Shown: positions 1-6,064 of the stretch, one piece after another
How positions within the stretch are numbered: the stretch's first letter is position 1
Layout: every line of letters starts with the position of its first letter
From: an uncultured Eubacteriales bacterium
GTDB taxonomy: Bacteria > Bacillota > Clostridia > Oscillospirales > Oscillospiraceae
Assembly (NCBI GenBank): GCA_900079765.1
Contig: LT599017.1
Location: 1-64,000, forward strand
DNA length: 64,000 nt
Reading direction: 5' to 3'
Program-made: the position numbers and the translations under genes
Notes under the pieces: generated by a model
Told to the model about the DNA's origin: nothing
What the model saw: only the letters and a program-made list of their open reading frames with translations
Database searches by the model: none

Positions 1-80
1 AGCGCACCCACGAAAAAGAGAGAATCCGAGAGAGCTTGCTGAAGTTTTCTTTGTGCGCTTTCTTTTTCAAAAGAAAGTAT

Positions 81-156
81 GCGCCTTTAGCTCAGTTGGT
101 AGAGCAACTGACTCTTAATCAGTGGGTCCCCGGTTCGAATCCGTGAAGGCGCACCA
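81..156 (+). tRNA. tRNA-Lys (anticodon CTT)
   Basis: Cloverleaf seen directly. The 7-bp acceptor GCGCCTT pairs with AAGGCGC, the anticodon loop is CTCTTAA giving CTT, the T-arm GGTTCGAATCC is present, and CCA is encoded at 154-156. It is the first tRNA of the cluster; the tRNA-Glu gene starts three bases later, so the two are probably one transcript. Confidence 0.96.
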
Positions 157-159
157 TAT

Positions 160-234
160 GGCCCGTTGGTCAAGCGGCTAAGACGGCGGCCTCTCACGCC
201 GCAAACGGGAGTTCGATTCTCCCACGGGTCACCA
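160..234 (+). tRNA. tRNA-Glu (anticodon CTC)
   Basis: Acceptor GGCCCGT pairs with ACGGGTC with one G-T pair. The anticodon stem GCGGC/GCCGC encloses loop CTCTCAC, giving anticodon CTC. The T-loop GTTCGATTC is present and CCA is encoded at 232-234. Confidence 0.95.
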
Positions 235-254
235 TCTTTCTTTCAGCTTTCCCC

Positions 255-283
255 TTGACAGCGCAGTGAGAGCGCGGTACAAT
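255..283 (+). promoter_or_regulatory. Promoter of the 5S rRNA/tRNA-Asn unit
   Basis: TTGACA at 255-260, a 17-bp spacer and TACAAT at 278-283 form a near-consensus housekeeping promoter, about 110 bases before the 5S gene. The leader between them carries an imperfect hairpin near 370-396 that probably serves in 5S processing. Confidence 0.75.
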
Positions 284-396
284 AGAGTCCTGTAAAAGTG
301 AATATAGTTATGTACTTTATCCGTTGAGAAGAACGGTAAGGAGAAGAAAACCGATTGCAGTTTCTTTTGCTTACTTTTCTTTTCGAAGAGAAGTAA

Positions 397-512
<116 letters not shown>

Positions 513-517
513 CAAAA

Positions 518-556
518 AAGAGGGTCTGGTCCGACCAGACCAGACCCTCTTGATAT
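518..556 (+). terminator. Hairpin terminator after 5S rRNA
   Basis: A perfect 14-bp stem (518-531 with 538-551) with a 6-base loop. It is followed by a weak T-rich run only, so read-through into the tRNA-Asn gene that starts at 557 is possible. Confidence 0.7.
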
Positions 557-632
557 TCCTCAATAGCTCAGTCGGTAGAGCATGCGACTGTTAATCGCAG
601 GGTCGTTGGTTCAAGTCCAACTTGGGGAGCCA
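557..632 (+). tRNA. tRNA-Asn (anticodon GTT)
   Basis: Acceptor TCCTCAA pairs with TTGGGGA, anticodon loop CTGTTAA gives GTT, T-arm GGTTCAAGTCC is present and CCA is encoded at 630-632. Confidence 0.95.
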
Positions 633-635
633 CGC

Positions 636-673
636 GGCTTGCCGCCACGACAAGTGACGGCAAGCCCTTTTTT
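636..673 (+). terminator. Terminator after tRNA-Asn
   Basis: A perfect 9-bp stem GGCTTGCCG/CGGCAAGCC (636-644 with 658-666) followed by CTTTTTT. Confidence 0.85.
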
Positions 674-690
674 AAAATTGTCCTGGGTAT

Positions 691-767
691 GGGCCTTTAG
701 CTCAGTTGGTTAGAGCAGCCGGCTCATAACCGGTCGGTCCTGGGTTCAAGTCCCCGAAGGCCCACCA
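691..767 (+). tRNA. tRNA with anticodon CAT (elongator Met or Ile2)
   Basis: Acceptor GGGCCTT pairs with AAGGCCC, anticodon loop CTCATAA gives CAT, and CCA is encoded at 765-767. The loop and the GGGCCTTTAGCTCAG start fit both elongator Met and the lysidine-modified Ile2 species; it does not look like the initiator. Which one it is depends on TilS identity elements that I cannot settle by eye. Confidence 0.93.
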
Positions 768-770
768 TAT

Positions 771-846
771 AGGGGTATAGCTCAGCAGGTAGAGCAGCGG
801 TCTCCAAAACCGCGTGCCGAGGGTTCGATTCCTTCTGCCCCTGCCA
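771..846 (+). tRNA. tRNA-Trp (anticodon CCA)
   Basis: Acceptor AGGGGTA pairs with TGCCCCT, anticodon stem GCGGT/ACCGC encloses CTCCAAA giving anticodon CCA, and the 3' CCA is encoded at 844-846. Only three bases separate it from the preceding tRNA. Confidence 0.95.
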
Positions 847-850
847 AGAC

Positions 851-889
851 AACGCGAGACGGAGCCTGAAAAGGGCTCCGTTTTGCGTT
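851..889 (+). terminator. Terminator after tRNA-Trp
   Basis: CGGAGCC/GGCTCCG stem (860-866 with 874-880), followed by TTTT; flanking AACGC and GCGTT can extend it. Confidence 0.8.
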
Positions 890-1137
890 CTATTCCAACT
901 TGTTTCCCCTTTGGTTTTTCCTTTACAGATTTGAAACTGATTTTATGAAAGTGTTTATCCGGGCCGTGCTTTCTTTGTCTAGTCGGTGACATGGCCGTAT
1001 ATGTACAGGGTAAAAGCAGCTGTTGCACGGATGAGATTGCCCTGGACTATTTTTATATTGTCTCGGGAGCGGTTTAATGTCTTGGGCATGATATCTAACT
1101 ACTTACCTACTTTCATCCTGCTGGGGGCGGTTTTTTG

Positions 1138-1788
1138 TTAGCCGTTATTTGCTATAAATACAATGTCATTTCCACTCCAGAAGTCCGGTATGAATGTTAT
1201 CTCAAGCTCCTTCCAGTCTTCTGGCAGTTCATAACCAATTGCGCCAGCCATCTTTTTGCCCGCAGCGACACTTCCATCTAATTGTTTGGCATCGCTTGAT
1301 ATCTGAGATCCTAAGCTCATGTTCGTGCTGTAGCCATCAACATAAGCCTCAAATGACATTAGAGAGCTTACGGATATATCCTTGCTCGAATTGTTCTCAA
1401 TTTCGAATGAGCAAAGGACAAATACATTCCCATCTTTCGGCTTGTTAAAGTCGCTGCCTGCACTATTTTCAACACCTGTCAATGTTACTACAATGTCATT
1501 AATAGATACCTGTTCCCCAACGCCAAAGGTCTCTTTTGCAGGTTGTGTGGGAGACGCGCTCACGGAAGCCGATAGAGACGGTGACGAACTTGCCCCGCCG
1601 ACTTTTTCTGGCTTGTCATCTCTGTTCCCCAGCGCACCAATAATCCCTATTACAACAATGCCAACTAGGATGTACCACCAATGGAAGCTTTTCTGTTTTG
1701 CGCCGCAGCTGGGGCAGGCCTTGGCGCTTTTTGCGATTTCGGCCCCGCACGCTTTGCACTTGATCATGCTTTTGTTCTTTACCTCCAT
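1138..1788 (-). CDS. Zinc-ribbon, single-TM protein with DUF4352-like domain
   Basis: A 216-residue protein of unknown function. At the N-terminus a zinc ribbon is visible (CKACG and CPSCG, residues about 10-27), then a membrane segment (about 33-50), a Ser-rich linker and a C-terminal beta-rich domain of about 125 residues with the DUF4352/TelA-like pattern (FGVGEQVSIND, VLCSFEIENNSSKD). Such proteins are known as membrane-bound, extracytoplasmic Ig-like proteins. The start at 1788 was chosen because AGAGGA lies 9 bases upstream and residues before it do not look conserved; a start at 1767 is also possible. GC content is below that of the main genes, and it sits alone inside the tRNA cluster. 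Confidence 0.8.
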   Translation of the reverse strand: MEVKNKSMIKCKACGAEIAKSAKACPSCGAKQKSFHWWYILVGIVVIGIIGALGNRDDKPEKVGGASSSPSLSASVSASPTQPAKETFGVGEQVSINDIVVTLTGVENSAGSDFNKPKDGNVFVLCSFEIENNSSKDISVSSLMSFEAYVDGYSTNMSLGSQISSDAKQLDGSVAAGKKMAGAIGYELPEDWKELEITFIPDFWSGNDIVFIANNG

Positions 1789-2277
1789 GGTATCAATCCT
1801 CTCTGTATTTTTACCGCCCTCTGGCGGCGGGTGCCCAATAGTTGAGCTCAGTCGCCAGTTGTCAGCACGCCGCTTTTTTATGAACTCCTGTTTCGCTCTG
1901 CAAACTCCCAATCTCGGTGTACCCGCTACGGTACGATACCAATACATGTCGTAGTTTTAGTTTGGGACTTCGTAGTCCTTGCTGCAACGCAATGCAGAAA
2001 GCAAACCCTGACCAATAGAACCTATAAAAAGTCTAAGCATTAACACAATAACCAGATCCTCCCTGCTCTTAATCTATAATTTAACTTTTTTGCAAGCAAA
2101 AGTCAACATTTAATTTCAAGAGGGCGGCATCCCTCCGCTGGACGGTCGTGGTGCTCATCGATCTGGAGAGCAGCCTGTTGGTCCAGTAAGCGCCTCTTGC
2201 AGGGCCCGTGGCCGCCTGGCCCACCCCCTTCCATCTCAGAAAGAGAGGCACACAGTGAGATTATTTGACGAAAAATT
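1789..2277. other. Non-coding stretch between DUF4352 gene and tRNA-Asp promoter
   Basis: No convincing gene on either strand. 1800-1947 is the upstream region of the minus-strand gene. 2090-2240 is locally GC-rich and could be a decayed gene fragment, but I found no reading frame with recognisable content. Confidence 0.4.
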
Positions 2278-2278
2278 G

Positions 2279-2307
2279 TTGACAAGCCCGAGAGGTTATA
2301 GTATAAT
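2279..2307 (+). promoter_or_regulatory. Promoter of tRNA-Asp/tRNA-Thr
   Basis: Consensus TTGACA (2279-2284), 17-bp spacer, consensus TATAAT (2302-2307), about 55 bases before tRNA-Asp. Confidence 0.9.
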
Positions 2308-2361
2308 ACAATCTGCGCTGCAAAGGGCAAGCCTCTCTTTTTGGCTCTTGCGGTAAGCGAT

Positions 2362-2438
2362 GGCGCGGTAGTTCAGTTGGTTAGAATGCCGGCCTGTCAC
2401 GCCGGAGGTCGAGGGTTCAAGTCCCTTCCGCGTCGCCA
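2362..2438 (+). tRNA. tRNA-Asp (anticodon GTC)
   Basis: Acceptor GGCGCGG pairs with CCGCGTC (one G-T), anticodon loop CTGTCAC gives GTC, T-arm GGTTCAAGTCC present, CCA encoded at 2436-2438. Confidence 0.95.
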
Positions 2439-2464
2439 TCGTGGGGTGCAATCGCGCCTCATGT

Positions 2465-2540
<76 letters not shown>

Positions 2541-2546
2541 TAAGAA

Positions 2547-2582
2547 AACCCCGTAGCCGCAATGGCTATGGGGTTCTTTTTT
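2547..2582 (+). terminator. Terminator after tRNA-Thr
   Basis: Stem AACCCCGTAGCC/GGCTATGGGGTT (2547-2558 with 2564-2575, one G-T pair), 5-base loop, then CTTTTTT. Confidence 0.88.
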
Positions 2583-2956
2583 GCCTTTTGAAACTATGTT
2601 TTCACTTATCGGTTCAAAACCTTATGAGCTGTTATTACCACCAACTATTGCGCAAATATTGGTTGCGATTCGGTTGCACCTGAAAAACTTCTAATTATTG
2701 CAGCATACCACACTACCACGCCCATGCATAGAGCAAAGAGAACCCCCAACACTCGGAAATACAGGTGGCGGTGGCGTTTGCCACGAACAAAATTAGTGGC
2801 ATGCTGTAAAACGCTTTGCGCGGCCAATCTGCCAGAGGGATATGGCCTTTTGTTGGCGGAGCATCGTAGCCCGGCGGGCTATCCTCGGGGTGGCATGGGG
2901 TCATACCGCGCACGAACCAGACCGGGGTGCCTTTCATAGTATAAACCATCGAAAGC
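2583..2956. other. Non-coding stretch before SGNH hydrolase gene, holds repeat copy A
   Basis: No supported gene. It holds the first copy of the bipartite repeat (2705-2728). Short minus-strand frames cross it, one with a hydrophobic CMGVVVWY segment that partly matches an out-of-frame reading of the copy near 5550, but none has a good ribosome site, so no gene is called. Confidence 0.4.
2705..2728 (-). repeat. Bipartite repeat, copy A
   Basis: On the plus strand ATACCACA, six bases, CGCCCATGCA. The same 8+N6+10 pattern is exact at 4860-4883 and 5544-5567. Read on the minus strand it is TGCATGGGCG-N6-TGTGGTAT, the last part resembling an extended -10 box. No gene start follows copy A on the minus strand. 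Confidence 0.7.
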
Positions 2957-2973
2957 AAGGAAGGTATGGCACG

Positions 2974-3696
2974 GTGAAGGACATCTTGTATTTAGCGCTG
3001 GGCGATTCGATTGCGACCGGCACACTGCACAACTTTGCAAGGGTGACAAGCTATACAGGGTATCTGAACCATACACTGAGGAAGCGAGGCTATCGGACGC
3101 GGATGGTGAGCCTGGCCCAAGACGGCGATACCACGCATGAACTGCTTTACAAGCTGGGACAGACCTGGTTTCAGAGTTGGGTGCGGCGTGCTGACCTCAT
3201 CACCCTTTCAATTGGAGGCAACAACCTAATGCGCGCCGCGTCAATTCCGGGGTTCACCAGTGTGTGCGTTCCCAAAGCTGAGGCTGGCGTGTGCGCCTTC
3301 TGCTCCGATTGGGAGAAAATTATCGAGCAGCTGCGGGCTTTAAATCCAGACTGCGCCCTGATAACTATGACGGTGTATAACCCCTACAACCACACCCAAA
3401 ATCTCGGCAGCGGCTATCGTGCAGACTGCGGTTTGCGGGAGTTGACAGAGCGACATCTCAGTAAAATCAACGGAGTAATCGAGTCACAGTGCCGGGGGCG
3501 TTACCGAGTTGCCGATATCCACACATTGTTCGACCGCTTTTCCCATGGGGAAATGGGCCGGGTAGCCAGCCTCTACTCATCCGGGCTCTACATCTTACGT
3601 AATCCTCATCCCACCTCTTATGGACACTGGCTTATTTCCCGTGCCCACGCGGACGTGATTGAGGAACAGTTGGGACGTGAGCTAGCTACCTTATGA
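2974..3696 (+). CDS. SGNH/GDSL-family hydrolase
   Basis: A 240-residue cytoplasmic SGNH hydrolase, probably an esterase or lipase; substrate unknown. Block I is LALGDSIATG (catalytic Ser, residue about 12), block III is SIGGNNLM (about 83-90), and block V is HPTSYGH near residue 212 with the catalytic Asp/His region. The start is GTG at 2974, because AAGGAAGG lies 9 bases upstream and the GDS motif then falls at the usual distance from the N-terminus; longer in-frame starts add sequence unlike the family. No signal peptide is visible with this start. GC content is lower than in the later genes; it stands alone in the accessory stretch downstream of tRNA-Thr. Confidence 0.82.
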   Translation: MKDILYLALGDSIATGTLHNFARVTSYTGYLNHTLRKRGYRTRMVSLAQDGDTTHELLYKLGQTWFQSWVRRADLITLSIGGNNLMRAASIPGFTSVCVPKAEAGVCAFCSDWEKIIEQLRALNPDCALITMTVYNPYNHTQNLGSGYRADCGLRELTERHLSKINGVIESQCRGRYRVADIHTLFDRFSHGEMGRVASLYSSGLYILRNPHPTSYGHWLISRAHADVIEEQLGRELATL

Positions 3697-3783
3697 GGTC
3701 ATCGGGCCCTCCCAGGGAAGACCCCCATTACTCGGCGCGATTCGGGCAGTGAGGAACTTTTTACTTTTCAGGCCATACCCCGT

Positions 3784-3866
3784 CCTGGACTGCAGCCGGG
3801 GCCGGAATAAGGCATAAAGATACCACCCCTGGGGATTACTCCCTGGGGGTGGGTTTTGCTTCCCAT
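3784..3866 (+). repeat. Repeat unit R2, copy 1, with terminator-like hairpin
   Basis: Order of elements: CCTGGACTGCAGCC (3784-3797), CCGGAATA (3802-3809), GGCATAAAGATA (3811-3822), then a hairpin of CCACCCCTGGGGA with TCCCTGGGGGTGG and a T-run. The same elements recur at 5031-5150 and 5716-5847. The hairpin can terminate the SGNH gene, but the conserved part upstream is not explained by that. Confidence 0.6.
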
Positions 3867-3893
3867 TATGCTCTTACTGTGAATAGACTATCT

Positions 3894-4727
3894 CTATATT
3901 TGAAGGTTTCGTAAAATTTCGTAATAGCGTATTGTTGCCAGTTCACTTGTTTTGCCTTTTTTACAGAAGGAAAGCTCGGCCAACTTTGGAACAACGCGCT
4001 CAACCACAATCTGGCCATCCACCATTTTGGATTTCAATGTTTCCAATGCCTCAATAAACCGGTGGTCCTCCTTTGCTCGGTTATAAAAGGATAAGACGTA
4101 AACGTATATAAAAAGGTTGTAGTTTCGGAAAGGATATTCAACCTGCATGAATAAGGTTCCGATTCCGTAGTGGCATGGGCCGATGGGCTTTCTGATTTCC
4201 CAATGCTTCAGCAAAAACTCTACCGCTTTTTCAAGCGCCGGTTCTTTGTTGAGATAGTCGCTAAAGCGGAACGCATTCAGGGCGGTAAGCGTTGGAAAGG
4301 GATTTGAATACTCTGTTTCAGGGCCTCGGCCAAAGCTGAATTTATTGCAGCGCCAGCCGCCGTCAAGTTGCTGGATATCCAATAGGTGTCTGAAGGTTTT
4401 TTGCAGTCTGACATCAGATGCATACCCCATGTGGCAAAGTGTTTCAGCCGCATGAGCAGTATGGCAAGGGTAAATGCTCCCCTGTGGATATACCTTGAAG
4501 CGTCCATCTTCCTGCCAAGTGCTGAATATTAATGCTGCGGTCTCTTTTAGTAAAGGTTCTATGGGTTCCATACCCAATTCCAACAAGTACGATACACTTT
4601 CCAAAGTTGAGAACGGAGCGCCTTTTATCAGACGCTTATCAGGCGTTGTCCAAAGGTCAGCTCCATTATCATGCCTATGGGATAATATAGTTTCAACATC
4701 TAATGCATATTGCGTCTCTAAAGCCAT
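3894..4727 (-). CDS. Prenyltransferase/squalene-cyclase-fold protein
   Basis: A 277-residue all-alpha protein like those annotated as prenyltransferase or terpene-cyclase repeat proteins. A QW-type repeat is visible as QQLDGGW at about residue 117, and similar degenerate repeats (TWQEDGRF near 71) and paired helices run through the chain. It lacks the DxDD motif of squalene-hopene cyclases and is less than half their length, so it is more likely a non-catalytic or unknown alpha-alpha toroid. The start at 4727 has AGAGGTG seven bases upstream; a GTG at 4736 is the other choice. GC content is low, about 45 percent. Copy B of the bipartite repeat with a TGGTATAAT box lies about 120 bases upstream. 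Confidence 0.7.
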   Translation of the reverse strand: MALETQYALDVETILSHRHDNGADLWTTPDKRLIKGAPFSTLESVSYLLELGMEPIEPLLKETAALIFSTWQEDGRFKVYPQGSIYPCHTAHAAETLCHMGYASDVRLQKTFRHLLDIQQLDGGWRCNKFSFGRGPETEYSNPFPTLTALNAFRFSDYLNKEPALEKAVEFLLKHWEIRKPIGPCHYGIGTLFMQVEYPFRNYNLFIYVYVLSFYNRAKEDHRFIEALETLKSKMVDGQIVVERVVPKLAELSFCKKGKTSELATIRYYEILRNLQI

Positions 4728-4859
4728 CTCTTTCACCTCTCTTAATACAATCTTTGCTCTAAGTTCCTTCTCTGAAGAGTTGGACCGAATTTCACATTCT
4801 GCGAATAATTAGCAGCTGGCTAGTCACCCGTGTTTCTAATATATATTGGAAGACTAATT

Positions 4860-4883
4860 ATACCACACCACCCCGCCCATGCA
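4860..4883 (-). promoter_or_regulatory. Bipartite repeat, copy B, with extended -10 box
   Basis: Exact ATACCACA-N6-CGCCCATGCA on the plus strand. On the minus strand the right half reads TGTGGTATAAT, a consensus extended -10, preceded by TTGCAT at 17 bp. It is placed to transcribe the cyclase-fold gene. Confidence 0.6.
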
Positions 4884-5030
4884 ACCTCTACCTATTGCCT
4901 GATCGGCGGGAAAGTCCGGGACCTGATGGAGTACGTATGTGAATAAAGGCACCCCAGTAATGCTCATTTATTGCAACTTAAAAATACTGATATCTAAGGC
5001 GAGACCTTCTAAGCGCCGGGACACGATCAC

Positions 5031-5150
5031 ACTGCAGCCATTACCGGAATTGTGAGCGCTATAATCGGGCTGCTGCTCCGGGGCAGGTGCATAAGAGAAT
5101 CAGGCATAAAGATAACCCCAGTCTGGATTTATCGTCCAGACTGGGGGCTT
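5031..5150 (+). repeat. Repeat unit R2, copy 2, with perfect hairpin
   Basis: ACTGCAGCC (5031-5039), CCGGAAT (5044-5050), GGCATAAAGATA (5103-5114, identical to copy 1), then a perfect 12-bp hairpin CCCCAGTCTGGA/TCCAGACTGGGG (5116-5127 with 5135-5146). No gene ends just upstream. Confidence 0.6.
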
Positions 5151-5264
5151 TACTTCGACATATTTAATTTTCGCATAACATGTTTTGCTTATTATTTTAA
5201 CACTTCTTGGGTATCATAACGTTTGTAAGGGACAGTTTCTTTTCATTTCATCCTCTTTGTTTGG

Positions 5265-5298
5265 GCCGGACGTCAGGAGCAGGCGTCCGGCTTTTTTT
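5265..5298 (+). terminator. Orphan rho-independent terminator
   Basis: Perfect GCCGGACG/CGTCCGGC stem (5265-5272 with 5284-5291) followed by seven T. No plus-strand gene precedes it, so it points to a lost gene or an unrecognised small RNA from 5150-5264. Confidence 0.8.
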
Positions 5299-5351
5299 AT
5301 GCTTTAGCATAAAGATGCCGCCCTGATGGTGTGGCTTACTTCCAAATGACT

Positions 5352-5504
5352 TTAGCCTTCAGAGTTATTAAGCACCATAAACAAACCTATGGCCCCGAAA
5401 CCCAGGCCTATCCAGTACCAGAAATCTCCGGCTCCCATGAGAAGTGGTAAAGAAATTAGAATACCAAACAACAGGAATCCTATACCTTTTAGTTGCTTTT
5501 GCAT
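5352..5504 (-). CDS. Small two-helix membrane protein (50 aa)
   Basis: A 50-residue protein starting MQKQLKGIGFLLFG and ending LFMVLNNSEG. Two hydrophobic helices are evident (about 8-24 and 28-44) joined by a short polar/aromatic turn GAGDFWYW. AAGGAGGTG lies seven bases before ATG, a strong ribosome site, and TGGTATACT (5541-5549) is a good extended -10 box 37 bases upstream. I recognise no family. It has a membrane topology like small stress or toxin peptides, but that is only a resemblance. The ribosome site, box and clean hydrophobic pattern together make it likely to be real. Confidence 0.65.
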   Translation of the reverse strand: MQKQLKGIGFLLFGILISLPLLMGAGDFWYWIGLGFGAIGLFMVLNNSEG

Positions 5505-5543
5505 AAGCCCTCACCTCCTTGCTATTAGGATCTTGACCAGAGT

Positions 5544-5567
5544 ATACCACATAGAAACGCCCATGCA
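5544..5567 (-). promoter_or_regulatory. Bipartite repeat, copy C, with extended -10 box
   Basis: Exact ATACCACA-N6-CGCCCATGCA on the plus strand. On the minus strand it ends TGTGGTATACT, 37 bases upstream of the 50-residue membrane protein. Similarity with copy A continues for about 35 bases beyond the CATGCA side (shared ATAGA, CTCGG, AATAC). Confidence 0.6.
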
Positions 5568-5715
5568 TAGATAAAAAGATGCCTCCATCCCTCGGTAATA
5601 CGGGAGATGAGGGTGATTTACCTGGGGAATTTCTCAATAACTTAAAATTGGCTCGGAGTGTCCCATACCCCGTGGCAGGCTTCTGGCTTTCGTCTGCGTT
5701 ACCCGCCATGCCCGC

Positions 5716-5850
5716 CCTGGACTGCAGCCTGAGCGTTGCGCTCTTCACACATCGCCCCCAACCGGAATATACTAGGAATGCAGCAGGCAACACACATACC
5801 CTCTTCACATATTTTACCCCCACCCGGCTCATTACCGGGTGGGGGTATTT
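5716..5850 (+). repeat. Repeat unit R2, copy 3, with perfect hairpin
   Basis: CCTGGACTGCAGCC (5716-5729, identical to copy 1), CCGGAATA (5762-5769), then a perfect 13-bp hairpin TACCCCCACCCGG/CCGGGTGGGGGTA (5815-5827 with 5835-5847) followed by TTTATTT. Confidence 0.6.
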
Positions 5851-5943
5851 ATTTATGACCTATCACTACCGCATTTTGAAATATCTTCAAGTAGGTATTG
5901 TTAGATTGCCATGAATTGAAGAGGTGGTTTTATGTGTGGAAGA

Positions 5944-5967
5944 ATCCGGATCCGGGTATTAGTTTTA
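5944..5967 (+). other. Degenerate copy of the tRNA-Thr 3' end (possible att remnant)
   Basis: Aligned without gaps to 2517-2540, 18 of 24 bases match, including the ten bases ATCCGGGTAT, and all six differences are transitions. It lies at the far edge of the low-GC stretch. No integrase remains between the two copies. Confidence 0.4.
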
Positions 5968-6016
5968 GAAAGGACCTGCGATCGCAGTGCCTTTTTTGTC
6001 ACGCGGAGCTTTCGGA

Positions 6017-6057
6017 CATAAAAGAGAGGGTCGCCCACCGCTGGGCGGCCCTCTCTC
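6017..6057 (-). terminator. Terminator of the glycan-use operon
   Basis: Stem AGAGAGGG-T-CGCCCA with TGGGCG-G-CCCTCTCT (6023-6037 with 6042-6056). On the minus strand it is followed by TTTTAT, and it starts 8 bases after the stop of the 2949-residue protein. Confidence 0.88.
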
Positions 6058-6064
6058 TGCTATG

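Larger units (their letters stand above)
4728..5351. other. Intergenic stretch with repeats and two strong hairpins
   Basis: No gene found on either strand. It carries repeat copy B (4860-4883), an R2 unit (5031-5150), an orphan terminator (5265-5298), and a further GCATAAAGAT box at 5304-5313. Confidence 0.5.
5505..6016. other. Intergenic stretch with repeat copies and att-like remnant
   Basis: No gene supported. It contains repeat copy C (5544-5567), R2 copy 3 (5716-5847) and a tRNA-Thr-like sequence (5944-5967). Frames that cross it have no ribosome site and no recognisable domain. Confidence 0.5.

Noticed and set aside
1-80. AGCGCAC/GTGCGCT inverted repeat before tRNA-Lys
   Set aside because: The arms are seven bases and 40 apart; it could be a processing stem of an upstream RNA, but there is too little sequence to support a call.
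702-1028. Minus-strand frame of 108 codons in the tRNA cluster
   Set aside because: It crosses two tRNA genes and a terminator.
2645-2958. Two short minus-strand frames, one hydrophobic (CMGVVVWY), near repeat copy A
   Set aside because: No ribosome site; the similarity to copy C is explained by the repeat itself, and copy B is closed by a stop in that frame.
5368-5832. Minus-strand frame of 154 codons around the 50-residue protein
   Set aside because: Overlaps the better-supported small gene in another frame, runs through repeat hairpins and has no recognisable domain.
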